Origin: Brevibacillus fluminis
Lineage (GTDB): Bacteria > Bacillota > Bacilli > Brevibacillales > Brevibacillaceae
NCBI RefSeq assembly: GCF_003710825.1
Contig: NZ_RHHQ01000007.1
Location: 485,903-549,902 of the forward strand
Length of the DNA stretch: 64,000 nucleotides
Direction: 5' to 3'
The translations under genes and the position numbers were made by a program. Position 1 is the first letter of the stretch. Each line of letters starts with the position of its first letter. This document shows, piece after piece, positions 1 through 8,722 of the stretch. The notes below the pieces were generated by a model, which worked only from the letters and a program-made list of their open reading frames with translations, ran no database searches and was not told the DNA's origin.

Positions 1-1
1 T

Positions 2-946
2 TTGCCATTTGTCGAGGAAGGAACGATCATTTTGATCGGGGCCACGACTGAAAATCCGTATTTCGAGGTTAACGCGGCACTGCTTTCCCGTTCGCAAATT
101 TTCCGGCTGCATTCGCTCGACACGGATGAGCTGCGAGAAGTGATGCGGCGGGCGATAACCAATGAGAAGGACGGGCTCGGTGAATTATTTGTACGCGTGA
201 CGCCCGAAGCGGAGGAGCATTTAATCCACTATGCGGAAGGCGATGCGAGACGTCTGTTGAACGCATTGGAGCTGGCAGCTTCCACGACTCCGCTGTCGGC
301 CGACGGTTCCATCGAAATCACGCTGGACGTTGCAGTTGAATCGATTCAACGGCGGGCGGTTCGTTATGATAAGAATGGAGACAATCATTACGATACAATC
401 TCTGCATTTATCAAATCGATTCGCGGCTCTGATCCTGATGCCGCGCTGTACTGGCTGGCCCGAATGATCGACGCGGGGGAAGATCACCGCTTTATCGCTC
501 GCAGGCTGGTTATCTCGGCTTCCGAGGATATCGGCAATGCGGACCCGAATGCGGTGACGGTCGCGATATCTTGCTTTCAGGCGCTCGAACTGGTGGGCAT
601 GCCGGAAGGACGGATTCCGCTTGCGCAGGCGACCACATACTTAGCATGCGCTCCGAAAAGCAATGCGGCCTACAACGGGATCAATCAAGCGCTCGCTCGT
701 ATCCAAACCGACGGGCACAAGCCCGTTCCCATGCACTTGCGCGACCAGAGCTACAAGGGAGCGGCCAAACTTGGACATGGCGCTGGTTATTTGTACCCGC
801 ACAATGATCCGGAAGGTTACATTCCGCAACAATACTTCCCCGACGGGGTTTCTTATCGGTTTTATCAACCGAAAGAGATTGGCTACGAAAATGAGATCCG
901 CGTGCGTCAAGAAGGGCGCAAACAGCGCGATGAAAAGGGCGAATAG
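2..946 (+). CDS. rarA: Replication-associated recombination protein A (RarA/MgsA), C-terminal part
   Basis: AAA+ ATPase of the clamp-loader superfamily that acts at stalled replication forks. The window opens inside the gene. The visible 314 residues begin just before the sensor-1 segment (IGATTENPYFEVN) and run through the arginine-finger/lid region (EGDARRLLNALE) and the conserved tetramerisation C-terminus (ISASEDIGNADP, KSNAAYNGINQA). Walker A and B must lie upstream of the window; family proteins are about 420-450 aa. The gene lies beside cymR and iscS as in B. subtilis (yrvN-yrzC-yrvO). The frame has no true start inside the window. Confidence 0.95.
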   Translation: MPFVEEGTIILIGATTENPYFEVNAALLSRSQIFRLHSLDTDELREVMRRAITNEKDGLGELFVRVTPEAEEHLIHYAEGDARRLLNALELAASTTPLSADGSIEITLDVAVESIQRRAVRYDKNGDNHYDTISAFIKSIRGSDPDAALYWLARMIDAGEDHRFIARRLVISASEDIGNADPNAVTVAISCFQALELVGMPEGRIPLAQATTYLACAPKSNAAYNGINQALARIQTDGHKPVPMHLRDQSYKGAAKLGHGAGYLYPHNDPEGYIPQQYFPDGVSYRFYQPKEIGYENEIRVRQEGRKQRDEKGE

Positions 947-960
947 CGGATATTCATATA

Positions 961-996
961 GGAAAAGCTCCTCATGGAAGTACCCATCAGGAGCGT
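961..996 (-). terminator. Intrinsic terminator for the small minus-strand gene
   Basis: A stem pairs GCTCCT-x-ATGG with its complement around a six-base loop (967-994). On the minus strand it is followed by a short T-rich run (TTTTCC). It lies between the rarA stop and the stop of the 57-aa gene, so it is oriented to end that gene. Confidence 0.6.
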
Positions 997-1004
997 AAAA
1001 AAGG

Positions 1005-1178
1005 TTAGGTGCGAACGGTGCCGTCAGGCTTGTTCGGCAAATCGCCGGCTTCATTCGGCACTTTGCTGATGATATCAGCGCCAAAACGCGCTTTATGCGC
1101 AATGGTTCCGGCTGGATATTCATAAATCGTGTCAGACGGGTGATTGCGTCCGCGTTCGGAACGTTTGTTGGTAGCCAT
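1005..1178 (-). CDS. Small hypothetical protein, 57 aa
   Basis: I do not recognise this protein. It is short, polar and lacks hydrophobic segments, starting MATNKRSERGRN and ending NKPDGTVRT, with several Pro and Gly residues. The ATG at 1178 is chosen because AGGAGGTGA sits eight to nine bases upstream (1186-1194); an upstream in-frame ATG at 1217 has no such site. A terminator follows directly, which supports it as a real monocistronic gene. It is transcribed divergently from cymR. The small basic composition would fit a spore or stress protein, but nothing in the sequence proves that. Confidence 0.6.
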   Translation of the reverse strand: MATNKRSERGRNHPSDTIYEYPAGTIAHKARFGADIISKVPNEAGDLPNKPDGTVRT

Positions 1179-1240
1179 TTGGCCGTCACCTCCTGTACCG
1201 TATTTTCTCCACATCATATCTGCACATGTATGACAAATAA

Positions 1241-1254
1241 TGCGTGATCACGCA
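1241..1254. promoter_or_regulatory. Perfect 14-bp palindrome upstream of cymR
   Basis: TGCGTGATCACGCA is an exact inverted repeat ending 33 bp before the cymR start, in the divergent intergenic region. It is a possible operator. It does not resemble the AT-rich CymR sites known from B. subtilis, so the cognate regulator is unknown. Confidence 0.3.
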
Positions 1255-1287
1255 ACAGACAGGGCTTAGAGAGGAGTGTTGTTGGGA

Positions 1288-1707
1288 GTGAAAATTTCAA
1301 CAAAAGGACGTTATGGATTGACCATTATGATGGAGCTTGCTACCCGCCACGGTGAAGGGCCGACATCGCTCAAGAGCATTGCGACACGGCATGAGCTATC
1401 GGAGCATTACCTGGAGCAGCTGATTGCTCCGCTGCGCAATGCCGGCTTGGTGAAAAGCATTCGCGGCGCGTATGGCGGTTATGTATTGTCAAAATCACCA
1501 GAGGAGATCACTTCTGGTGATGTAATTCGTGTTTTGGAAGGGCCAATCAGCCCGGTCGAGTTCACGGAAGAGGAAGATCCGGCGAAGCGCTACCTGTGGC
1601 TGCGCATCCGCGACAGCATTTCAGCGGTGCTGGATTCGACCACGCTCGCGGACCTCATCAATTACAAAGATGATGGTTTGTCTGACGGATATATGTTCTA
1701 TATTTAA
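1288..1707 (+). CDS. cymR: Rrf2-family cysteine metabolism repressor CymR
   Basis: Winged-helix repressor that in B. subtilis controls sulfur and cysteine uptake genes in a complex with CysK. The 139-aa sequence matches the family end to end: KISTKGRYGLTIM at the start, the recognition helix region LSEHYLEQL, RGAYGGYVL, VLEGPISPVE and a C-terminal MFYI. It lacks the three iron-sulfur cysteines of IscR, as expected for CymR. GTG at 1288 is preferred because the family starts MKISTKG; GAGGAG at 1271-1276 is the ribosome site. GTG 1276 and TTG 1279/1282 are in-frame alternatives. The desulfurase gene follows 30 bp later. Confidence 0.95.
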   Translation: MKISTKGRYGLTIMMELATRHGEGPTSLKSIATRHELSEHYLEQLIAPLRNAGLVKSIRGAYGGYVLSKSPEEITSGDVIRVLEGPISPVEFTEEEDPAKRYLWLRIRDSISAVLDSTTLADLINYKDDGLSDGYMFYI

Positions 1708-1737
1708 CGGATTGATTAGTTTATAGAGGAAGTTCAG

Positions 1738-2880
1738 GTGACAGACGTGCGATATTTTGATCATGCGGCGACTACGCCGTTGCACCCGCAGGTCGTCGAC
1801 GCGATGCAGCCGTATTTGCATGAGCATTTCGGCAATCCGTCCAGTTTTCATCGGTACGGTCGCGCTGCACGTGCGGCAGTAGAAACGGCCAGGGAAGAAA
1901 TGGCCCGCTTGCTGGGGATTACACCACGCGAACTGATTTTTACCGGCGGCGCGACGGAAGCGGACAATAATGCGATCATTTCGATGGCATTCGGGCTTCG
2001 CCAAAAAGGGAACCACATCATTACGACGGCGATTGAGCATCATGCGGTTTTGCATGCTTGTGAGTATTTGCAATCGCTTGGCTTTGATGTCACCTATTTG
2101 CCAGTCGATGAAACCGGAATGGTTCATCTGGAAACGCTGAAAGCTGCAGTACGTGAGGATACGATTCTGGTTTCGATCATATACGGCAACAACGAAGTGG
2201 GAACGATCCAGCCGATCGAGGAAATTGGAGCGTTTTTGCGTGAGAAGGAAATTTTGTTCCATACGGATGCCGTTCAGGTGGCCGGAGCGATTCCGCTGAA
2301 TGTAGGGCAGCTGCCGGTCGATCTGCTTTCGCTCACTGCCCACAAAATCAATGGCCCCAAAGGCATCGGTGCTTTGTATGTGCATAAAAACGTTAATTTC
2401 CATCCGTTTATCCACGGTGGCGCACAAGAGCGGAAGCGCCGTGCCGGCACGGAAAACGTAGCGGGAATTGTCGGTTTCACGGAAGGGCTGAAACGCAGCG
2501 TGCATGAGCTTGATGAGCGGGTTGCGAAATACAAAGCGATGCGTGAGGCAATGCTGTCCGTCTGGTCTGAGAGCGGTATCGAGTTTGCCGTCAATGGCCA
2601 TCCCGAAAAATTTTTGCCGCATATTTTGAACGTGAGCTTTCCCGCGGTCGATACCGAAACGATGCTGATGAATCTGGACATTGCGGGCATTGCGGCCGCG
2701 AGTGGTTCCGCGTGCACATCCGGTTCGCTGGAAATTTCCCATGTGCTCGTCGCGATGGGGTTGCCAGAGGAACAGGCTAGTTCTGCCATCCGCTTCAGCT
2801 TTGGCCTGGGCGTGGATGTCGAGGATGCAGTCCATGTAGCGCAAACGGTCGTGGCGATAATCAAGCGGATCAAGCCATAG
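1738..2880 (+). CDS. iscS: Cysteine desulfurase (IscS/NifS family, YrvO-like)
   Basis: PLP enzyme that moves sulfur from cysteine onto an active-site cysteine for tRNA thiolation or Fe-S assembly. Visible signatures are the N-terminal YFDHAATTP, the PLP lysine in LTAHKINGPKG (Lys203) and the persulfide cysteine in SGSACTSGSLE (Cys326). Length (380 aa) is normal. It starts with GTG, with GAGGA eight bases upstream, and is probably co-transcribed with cymR. In B. subtilis the next gene is mnmA/trmU, the partner of YrvO in tRNA 2-thiolation. Here a NUDIX gene follows after a terminator, so mnmA must be elsewhere. Confidence 0.95.
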   Translation: MTDVRYFDHAATTPLHPQVVDAMQPYLHEHFGNPSSFHRYGRAARAAVETAREEMARLLGITPRELIFTGGATEADNNAIISMAFGLRQKGNHIITTAIEHHAVLHACEYLQSLGFDVTYLPVDETGMVHLETLKAAVREDTILVSIIYGNNEVGTIQPIEEIGAFLREKEILFHTDAVQVAGAIPLNVGQLPVDLLSLTAHKINGPKGIGALYVHKNVNFHPFIHGGAQERKRRAGTENVAGIVGFTEGLKRSVHELDERVAKYKAMREAMLSVWSESGIEFAVNGHPEKFLPHILNVSFPAVDTETMLMNLDIAGIAAASGSACTSGSLEISHVLVAMGLPEEQASSAIRFSFGLGVDVEDAVHVAQTVVAIIKRIKP

Positions 2881-2904
2881 GTTCGGCGGCGGGTACAAAA
2901 GATA

Positions 2905-2945
2905 GCAAGAACCATCCGCTCATTTTGAGTGGGTGGTTTTCTTGC
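2905..2945 (+). terminator. Intrinsic terminator after iscS
   Basis: Long imperfect stem (GCAAGAA..CC..CTCA pairing with TGAG..GG..TTCTTGC) around a TTT loop, with a T-rich descending arm. It closes the cymR-iscS unit. Confidence 0.75.
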
Positions 2946-2983
2946 TTAAAAAAACGAAATGCGGATACGATTCAGGAGGAAAC

Positions 2984-3553
2984 ATGATACGTTATAACAT
3001 TTGTTTCATTCAACAAGACGATCGCTTCCTGCTGCTGAATAGAGAGAAGCCAAGCTGGATGGGATGCTGGAATGGTGTCGGGGGCAAGCTTGAGCCGCAT
3101 GAATCTCCACGTCAATCGATGATCCGTGAAATTGCAGAGGAAACAGGTCTAAAAGCCGCGGAGTACCTGTTGACTTACAAAGGGCTGGTATCGTGGACGG
3201 TTGATCGCGAGCAATTTGGGGGGATGTATCTGTATTCTGCGTCTGTTACAGAATCGTTCGCGTATGCGACGCCCCGGAAGACAGCAGAGGGCATCCTCGA
3301 CTGGAAAGCGTTGGAGTGGATTTTGCATCCGAAAAATCAAGGTGTCTCGACAAACATCCCGCTGATCATGTCGCATTTTGCGGAGCCATCCGCCTTCCAC
3401 CATCATTGCCACTACGATGACGACAAACTAGTAGCTACGATGACTGTGCCGATGGAAACGGCGACAGAAATGCGAGAGCAAATGAATGAATACGTAAAAG
3501 AATTTATGGCCCAAAATGGCTTGAAAGTTAATCAGCCGTTAGCCAATCGATAG
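2984..3553 (+). CDS. NUDIX hydrolase (MutT/8-oxo-dGTPase-like)
   Basis: Nucleoside-diphosphate-linked hydrolase of 189 aa. The Nudix box GX5EX7REUXEEXGU is complete at residues 34-56 (GKLEPHESP..MIREIAEETGL), and WNGVGGK precedes it. YNICFIQQDDRFLLLNRE at the N-terminus resembles the MutT/YtkD group that cleans oxidised dNTPs, but the substrate cannot be read from the sequence. ATG 2984 follows CAGGAGGAA with good spacing. The gene lies between two terminators and is monocistronic. Confidence 0.85.
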   Translation: MIRYNICFIQQDDRFLLLNREKPSWMGCWNGVGGKLEPHESPRQSMIREIAEETGLKAAEYLLTYKGLVSWTVDREQFGGMYLYSASVTESFAYATPRKTAEGILDWKALEWILHPKNQGVSTNIPLIMSHFAEPSAFHHHCHYDDDKLVATMTVPMETATEMREQMNEYVKEFMAQNGLKVNQPLANR

Positions 3554-3567
3554 CCGCCAGCAATAAC

Positions 3568-3608
3568 GAGCCAAACATGCATCCTGCCCGCGTGTTCGGC
3601 TCTTTTTT
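3568..3608 (+). terminator. Intrinsic terminator after the NUDIX gene
   Basis: GAGCC-AACA-GC arm pairs with GC-TGTT-GGCTC and is followed by six T residues. Confidence 0.8.
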
Positions 3609-3706
3609 GTTCAAGATTATCCCACGCCCGTTGCTTTCACCAACTTTTCATAAAACTTGAGTAGCATTGTAAAACTACGAACATGTGAGACAAGGGGTGA
3701 AAATGC

Positions 3707-4384
3707 TTGAACATCTTACTGGCGGAGGATGACACGAGGCTCGGCGAGCTGATTGTGCATATTTTGAAGAAAAAAGGCGGTTATCTGGTCGAATGGCTCA
3801 CCGAAGGGGACGACGTGTACCACTTTGCGACACAAGTGCAATACGATGTGCTGATCCTCGATTGGATGCTTCCGGGGGAAGAGGGGGTGAGCATCGCGAA
3901 GCGGCTGCGGGGTGCGGGCTATTCCGGTGCTATCATCATGCTGACTGCAAAAGATGCGGTGGAAGACCGGATCATCGGCCTTGATGCAGGTGCGGACGAT
4001 TATTTGGTCAAGCCGTTTGAGGTGGACGAGCTCTTGGCTCGCATCCGAGCGCTTGGGCGACGCAATTTTGCACCGATCCAAGAGCAGATTGTCACGATGC
4101 AGGGGATCAAAATCGATTTGTTGAACAGGACGGTTTTTCGCGATGACGAGGAGGTGCAGCTCACGCCGCGGGAATTCCAACTTCTTGAGCTGTTGATCCG
4201 CAATGAGGGACAGGTCTTGTCGCGGGAGTTGATTATGGAACGCATTTGGGGGCATGATGCGGACGTGTCTCTAAAGGCGATTGATGCCCAGATCAAATTG
4301 CTGCGTAAAAAAATGAACGGATCCTCGAAAAACGACCTGATTCAAAGCATACGCGGGGTGGGATACAAGCTTGATCGCCACTAG
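3707..4384 (+). CDS. OmpR/PhoB-family response regulator
   Basis: DNA-binding response regulator of 225 aa. The receiver domain has the acidic pair EDD at 7-9, phosphoacceptor Asp52 in LILDWMLPG, Thr80 and Lys102 (LVKPFE). The C-terminal winged helix carries LTPREFQLLELL and SIRGVGYKL. It starts with TTG after AAGGGGTG; no ATG gives the full receiver fold. It overlaps the histidine kinase start by 14 bp, so the two are translationally coupled. The divergently oriented PepSY protein beyond the kinase is a plausible target or partner, as in other PepSY/two-component loci. The stimulus is unknown. Confidence 0.93.
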   Translation: MNILLAEDDTRLGELIVHILKKKGGYLVEWLTEGDDVYHFATQVQYDVLILDWMLPGEEGVSIAKRLRGAGYSGAIIMLTAKDAVEDRIIGLDAGADDYLVKPFEVDELLARIRALGRRNFAPIQEQIVTMQGIKIDLLNRTVFRDDEEVQLTPREFQLLELLIRNEGQVLSRELIMERIWGHDADVSLKAIDAQIKLLRKKMNGSSKNDLIQSIRGVGYKLDRH

Positions 4385-5756
4385 GATTAGACGTTTTTGT
4401 AAAAAACAGCGAGATCTGTTCACACTGACACAAAGCCAACTGACGATCCGCTACAGCATGCTGATCATGATTTTTCTGGCGCTGTTTATCGGTGCGGTCT
4501 ACTTGCTGCTCAATGTGGCGGTATCGTTCGAGCAGGAACGGGAGCTGCAAAAAATCACTGACCAGGAAGTGGAGCTGATCGAGGCGGCGATCAAAACTCA
4601 TTCCATCAGCGAGCTGCAGATTGAGGATTTGAATTTGATCCGAGATAATAGTAATCAATTTTTTTATTACCTTGTCGATACAGAAGGTCAGGTGCTTTAT
4701 GGGGATGAGTACATTCACCGAGTTCAACGCGAGATCCTTGAGCGGGTGAAGGGGTGGCTGCCACAGCCCGGCGAATTCCGCTATGAGACGCTGATGCCTG
4801 TACCGCCGCCAGCCGGAAAAAAACTTCCTCCCGGGTTCCACACGATTCGATTGCTCATCACCGGCAAGACCCTTACCAAAGGGGATCAGGTTGTCGGCAT
4901 TTTTTATTCCGGTCGGGACATCGGCCCGATCTATGAGTTTATGAATGGCATTTTATTGTTCCTGATCGGATTGGGCGTATTGTTTTGGGGAATATCGTTT
5001 TTGTTCAGTTATTTCATGTCGAAGCGGGCGATTGCGCCGATTCGCGAGTCGTTTTTGCGGCAGCGGGAATTCGTGGACAATGCCTCGCATGAGCTGCGGA
5101 CGCCGCTCGCTATTTTGAAATCGTCGCTCGACGTGTTTGAGATCGAAGAAGAGGACCGCCTCACTGGCGTATCCAAAAAAGTGATGGCTCATATGAAGGA
5201 TGAAGTGAGGCGGATGACCAGACTGATCGGCGATTTGCTGACATTGGCCCGTTCGGACTCCGAGCAGCAGTCGTTGAAAGTGGAGTCGTTCGATGTCGTC
5301 CCGGTCATTTGCGATATCCAGGAGGCGTTAGAAGTGCTGGCAAAAGAAAAGGCAATTGAGCTAACGGTCAAGATGCCAACGTCAATTCAAATCGATGGGG
5401 ATCGCGAGCGGCTCAAGCAGCTGTTTTACATTTTGCTGGACAATGCACTCAAATATACGCCTGAAGGTGGCCGTGTCACGATGGTGGCGAGCGTTCAGAC
5501 AAAAGAGAAGAAGCAATGGTCCGTTTTTCGTGTGCAAGATACGGGCGTAGGCATCGCCAACGAAGAGCAGGCGCGTATTTTTGACCGTTTTTATCGTGTG
5601 AACAAAAACCGCTCGCGGCAAATGGGCGGAACCGGACTCGGCTTGTCGATCGCCAAATGGATCGTGGAGGCGCATCAGGGCGAGATCAAGGTCACCAGCG
5701 AATTGCAAAAAGGGACAACGTTTGTTATCATGCTGCCGACCAGGCTTGAACGCTAG
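4371..5756 (+). CDS. Membrane sensor histidine kinase (EnvZ/CusS type)
   Basis: Partner of the preceding regulator. It has two membrane segments (about residues 30-50 and 191-215) enclosing an extracellular domain of about 140 residues, then a short linker, the H box FVDNASHELRTPLAIL with His240, the N box (LLDNALKYTPEGG), G1 (DTGVGIA), F box (FDRFYRV) and G2 (GGTGLGLSIA). It starts with TTG at 4371 inside the response-regulator gene. The extracellular part has proline-rich PVPPPAGKKLPPG. Ligand is unknown. Confidence 0.93.
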   Translation: MIATRIRRFCKKQRDLFTLTQSQLTIRYSMLIMIFLALFIGAVYLLLNVAVSFEQERELQKITDQEVELIEAAIKTHSISELQIEDLNLIRDNSNQFFYYLVDTEGQVLYGDEYIHRVQREILERVKGWLPQPGEFRYETLMPVPPPAGKKLPPGFHTIRLLITGKTLTKGDQVVGIFYSGRDIGPIYEFMNGILLFLIGLGVLFWGISFLFSYFMSKRAIAPIRESFLRQREFVDNASHELRTPLAILKSSLDVFEIEEEDRLTGVSKKVMAHMKDEVRRMTRLIGDLLTLARSDSEQQSLKVESFDVVPVICDIQEALEVLAKEKAIELTVKMPTSIQIDGDRERLKQLFYILLDNALKYTPEGGRVTMVASVQTKEKKQWSVFRVQDTGVGIANEEQARIFDRFYRVNKNRSRQMGGTGLGLSIAKWIVEAHQGEIKVTSELQKGTTFVIMLPTRLER

Positions 5757-5840
5757 ACAAGATTTCGCACCGCGGAGATTTTGACGAGATTCTTGTATAG
5801 GTCGAGAGGAATAGCCGGCAGCGTAAACAAGGCACTGATT

Positions 5841-5888
5841 AAAAAAGGCGTGCAAGGATAACCGATGGAAGGTATCCTTGCACGCCTT
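5841..5888 (-). terminator. Intrinsic terminator of the PepSY gene
   Basis: A perfect 16-bp stem (AAGGCGTGCAAGGATA and its complement) with a 12-base loop. On the minus strand it ends in a run of T. It sits between convergent genes. Confidence 0.85.
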
Positions 5889-5916
5889 ATTATCGTTTAT
5901 ATTCACACACCGTTCG

Positions 5917-6756
5917 TTACTTGCAAACTGCGCCGGTTTTAGCGTCGAGTTTGACTTCATGGTCGATGCCATCTTCGCCGTGAATGCGGATGTTGTAAAG
6001 GTCGATGCCATTTTCGTGGCGGAATTCGCTCGATTGAACATAGCCTTTATGCTGTTTCAGCGCGATCATTTTGATTTTTTCAATCGGTTGATAGCCGACT
6101 TTTTGCACAGCTTCCGATTTGGTGATTTTGCCGGTACGCGGATCGATTTTTTCCGTATAGACGTTTCCATCCTCGCCGACTACTTGAATGACATAGATTT
6201 CAACGCCATTTTCTCGCTGGAAATCCGATGTTTTAACGAAGCCTTTGTGCTTTTGAAGCGCAACATGTTTGATTTGTTCGAGAGGGAGATAGGACAGTTG
6301 ATGAGATTGCTCCTGCTTGTTAATTTTGCCGCTGCGAGAGTCAATTTTTACGACGTACAGCTTGCCATCTTCCCCGACGATTTGGACGGCGGTAATGTCC
6401 GCGCCATTTTCGATTTGTCGCGCAGCCGATTTGACAAAGCCTTTGTGCTGCTGGAGAGCGATCGTTTTGATTTTGTCCAGCGGCAGAACGGTGGCTGCTT
6501 TTGCAGGAGCTGCTACTACATGGCCGATCGTGGCGGTTTGTGAATGCTCGTTCAGTTGATTTTGCCATTTCACTTGCGTATGTGTGGATGCTAGCTGAAT
6601 GGGTTGTGCTTGTGTCGTATGTTCGGAAGCTTCCACTTGTTTATGTGCGTATGGATTCGCCGTATCGAATTCGGCGGCAAATACGCCGGAGGCCCCCAAA
6701 ATGTTCAAAGCAACTGCTCCTGTCAACATCAATGCAAATGCGTTACGTTTTTTCAT
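5917..6756 (-). CDS. Secreted protein with three PepSY repeats
   Basis: Exported 279-aa protein. It opens with a signal peptide (MKKRNAFALML, hydrophobic core, GVFAAEF), then a spacer, then three similar PepSY units of about 65 residues at roughly 112-165, 166-222 and 223-279. Each runs like PLxxIKxIALxxHKGFV..GEDG..YxxKID.RTGKI. PepSY domains are thought to inhibit or modulate peptidases at the cell surface. ATG 6756 follows GGAGGAATGAAACC; an upstream in-frame start at 6876 would place the signal peptide internally and is rejected. It converges on the two-component system, which may control it. Confidence 0.85.
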   Translation of the reverse strand: MKKRNAFALMLTGAVALNILGASGVFAAEFDTANPYAHKQVEASEHTTQAQPIQLASTHTQVKWQNQLNEHSQTATIGHVVAAPAKAATVLPLDKIKTIALQQHKGFVKSAARQIENGADITAVQIVGEDGKLYVVKIDSRSGKINKQEQSHQLSYLPLEQIKHVALQKHKGFVKTSDFQRENGVEIYVIQVVGEDGNVYTEKIDPRTGKITKSEAVQKVGYQPIEKIKMIALKQHKGYVQSSEFRHENGIDLYNIRIHGEDGIDHEVKLDAKTGAVCK

Positions 6757-6984
6757 GGTTTCATTCCTCCAGGTCTGTTCTTTTGTGTGATGTGAAGCGT
6801 TGTTGTCCTTCACAATTGCTACTTTACCGATGGAGGGTGAAAAAATGGTGAAAAAGCCATTACGGAAATTTGACATAAATCTGTTAAAGATTCACATTCG
6901 TGTTGATTTATTCATGGCGTTGGTAATGGTACACTTGACCTATTACTAGTTTGCATATGCAGGCATAGGAGGTTATTCGATTAT

Positions 6985-8640
6985 ATGAACAAAAAGGTTT
7001 CCATCCGCTTTAAACTGCTGGTAACGATCATCGTGATCACGTTGGCGCCGATTTTTGCGCTGAGTTACTTGGAGTACATGAGCGCCGAAAAAGCCGTCAA
7101 GAACCTGACAACACAGGATCTGAAATATTTGACGCACCTCAAAGCGATGGAGCTGGCTCCTTTGCTGCAAAAGACCGACCTGACCGACAGCGAAAAGGCA
7201 AAGGTTGATGAAGTGGTGAAGGATGTCGCTACCACCTACTATCAACCAAACGGGATGATTGGCTACGCTTACATCTATGACAATACCGGAACGCTTTTGT
7301 TCCATCCGAAAGATCCAGGCAAAAACATTGGACAGGAAGCGTTCATGAAGCAAATGATTCAGGAGAAGACCGGTTATTTGGAATACATATGGGAAGGCAA
7401 GAAAAAAATCACGGCGTATGAAGAGCTGCCGAATGGTTGGATGCTGGCGATCGGCAGCTATGAAGACGATTTGCTGCAGCCGATCAACAAAAACAAAATC
7501 GTCATGTTCGCAATTGCCGTTGCGGGCTTTGTCGTCGCAGCACTTGCCGGAATTTTTATCGTGAACCGCATTCTTGTTCCGCTGCGCAAGCTGGTCGCGG
7601 CAATGAAAGCGGCGGAGACCGGGGATTTGACCGTGCAGGTGCCGGTTCAAACAGGTGACGAGCTGGGCCAGCTGTCTGCCATGTTCAATGAGATGATGAT
7701 GGTCTTCCGCAAGATGCTCGCGGAAGTACAGGAGGTCTCGGAGCAAGTGGCGGCTTCATCGCAGCAGTTGACCGCAAGTGCGGCTGAAAGTGCGCGTGCC
7801 TCCGAACAAATTTCGATCGCGGCGACCGACATCGCGCAAGGCTCAGAAACCCAAAAGGAAACGGTGCAGCTGACCACCAATTCGTTGCACAGCATCGGAC
7901 AAGATATCGGACAGATCGCCAAGTATGCCGATCATGTCAATGCGGATTCTAAGGAGGCCTATCAATTCGCTCACGAGGGCGAGCAGAAGCTGGGCGAGCT
8001 GGTCAAGGAAATGGATGACATCACCTGTAAAGTTCAGTCGACTGAAAAGGTGATTCGGGACTTGGGAGCACAGTCGGAGCAAATCCTCGGAATTATCACA
8101 ATGATTCGGGAAATCAGCAACCAGACGAATTTGTTGGCTTTAAATGCCGCGATCGAAGCAGCGCGCGCGGGTGAACAAGGCCGCAGCTTCGCGGTAGTCG
8201 CGACCGAAGTGCGAAAGCTCGCGGAGCAATCCGGCAAGTCTGCGGAAGAGATTTCTGCCTTGATCCATACGATCAACGACGAGATCAGCCAAGCAGTCAG
8301 CGCGATGGAGCAGACAACAGAGGTTGTGCGCTTCGGACGCGAAGGGGTGTCGACGGCAGGCGAAGCGTTCCAGCGCATTTTGCGCTCGGTCGATGACGTT
8401 AATAAGCAAATTACGCGGATGAACCAATCATCACAGGCGATAGCCCAGGATACGCAAAAAATAGTCGGCGATGCGGACAAAATTACGAGCCTTGCTGAAC
8501 AGGCTGCCGTCGACACGCAAGAGGTCGCCGCTGCGTCCGAGCAGCAAACTGCGACATCGGAAGAGATGAGCGCGGCATCAGACGTACTGGCAATCATGGC
8601 AGAGAAGTTGTCAGAGCAGGTGAAACGGTTTACAATTTAA
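6985..8640 (+). CDS. Methyl-accepting chemotaxis protein with Cache sensor domain
   Basis: Transmembrane chemoreceptor of 551 aa. TM1 is at about 9-27. A single-Cache type extracellular domain (about 30-165) contains [16 protein letters not shown] and ends [16 protein letters not shown]2 is at about 172-195, a HAMP domain follows ([19 protein letters not shown]), and the cytoplasmic signalling coiled coil carries the conserved hairpin tip [31 protein letters not shown] sequence near residues 372-395. Ribosome site TAGGAGGT lies 12 bases upstream of the ATG. It is monocistronic with its own terminator. The ligand is probably a small organic acid or amino acid, by family analogy only. Confidence 0.92.
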   Translation: MNKKVSIRFKLLVTIIVITLAPIFALSYLEYMSAEKAVKNLTTQDLKYLTHLKAMELAPLLQKTDLTDSEKAKVDEVVKDVATTYYQPNGMIGYAYIYDNTGTLLFHPKDPGKNIGQEAFMKQMIQEKTGYLEYIWEGKKKITAYEELPNGWMLAIGSYEDDLLQPINKNKIVMFAIAVAGFVVAALAGIFIVNRILVPLRKLVAAMKAAETGDLTVQVPVQTGDELGQLSAMFNEMMMVFRKMLAEVQEVSEQVAASSQQLTASAAESARASEQISIAATDIAQGSETQKETVQLTTNSLHSIGQDIGQIAKYADHVNADSKEAYQFAHEGEQKLGELVKEMDDITCKVQSTEKVIRDLGAQSEQILGIITMIREISNQTNLLALNAAIEAARAGEQGRSFAVVATEVRKLAEQSGKSAEEISALIHTINDEISQAVSAMEQTTEVVRFGREGVSTAGEAFQRILRSVDDVNKQITRMNQSSQAIAQDTQKIVGDADKITSLAEQAAVDTQEVAAASEQQTATSEEMSAASDVLAIMAEKLSEQVKRFTI

Positions 8641-8661
8641 CGAAGAGATGGAGCGATCATG

Positions 8662-8696
8662 AGAATCCACTTGTCTTGAAAGTGGATTCTTTTTCT
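8662..8696 (+). terminator. Intrinsic terminator after the chemoreceptor
   Basis: Perfect 11-bp stem AGAATCCACTT/AAGTGGATTCT with a seven-base loop, followed by TTTTTCTT. Confidence 0.85.
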
Positions 8697-8722
8697 TATC
8701 GTAGAAGAAAGGAGGGGTCTTG

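Noticed and set aside
1241..1254. CymR operator
   Set aside because: The GC-rich palindrome does not fit the AT-rich CymR motif, so only an unspecified dyad is reported.
1621..2898. 425-codon open frame on the minus strand opposite iscS
   Set aside because: Lies wholly opposite a clear cysteine desulfurase, with no family resemblance and no ribosome site; antisense shadow.
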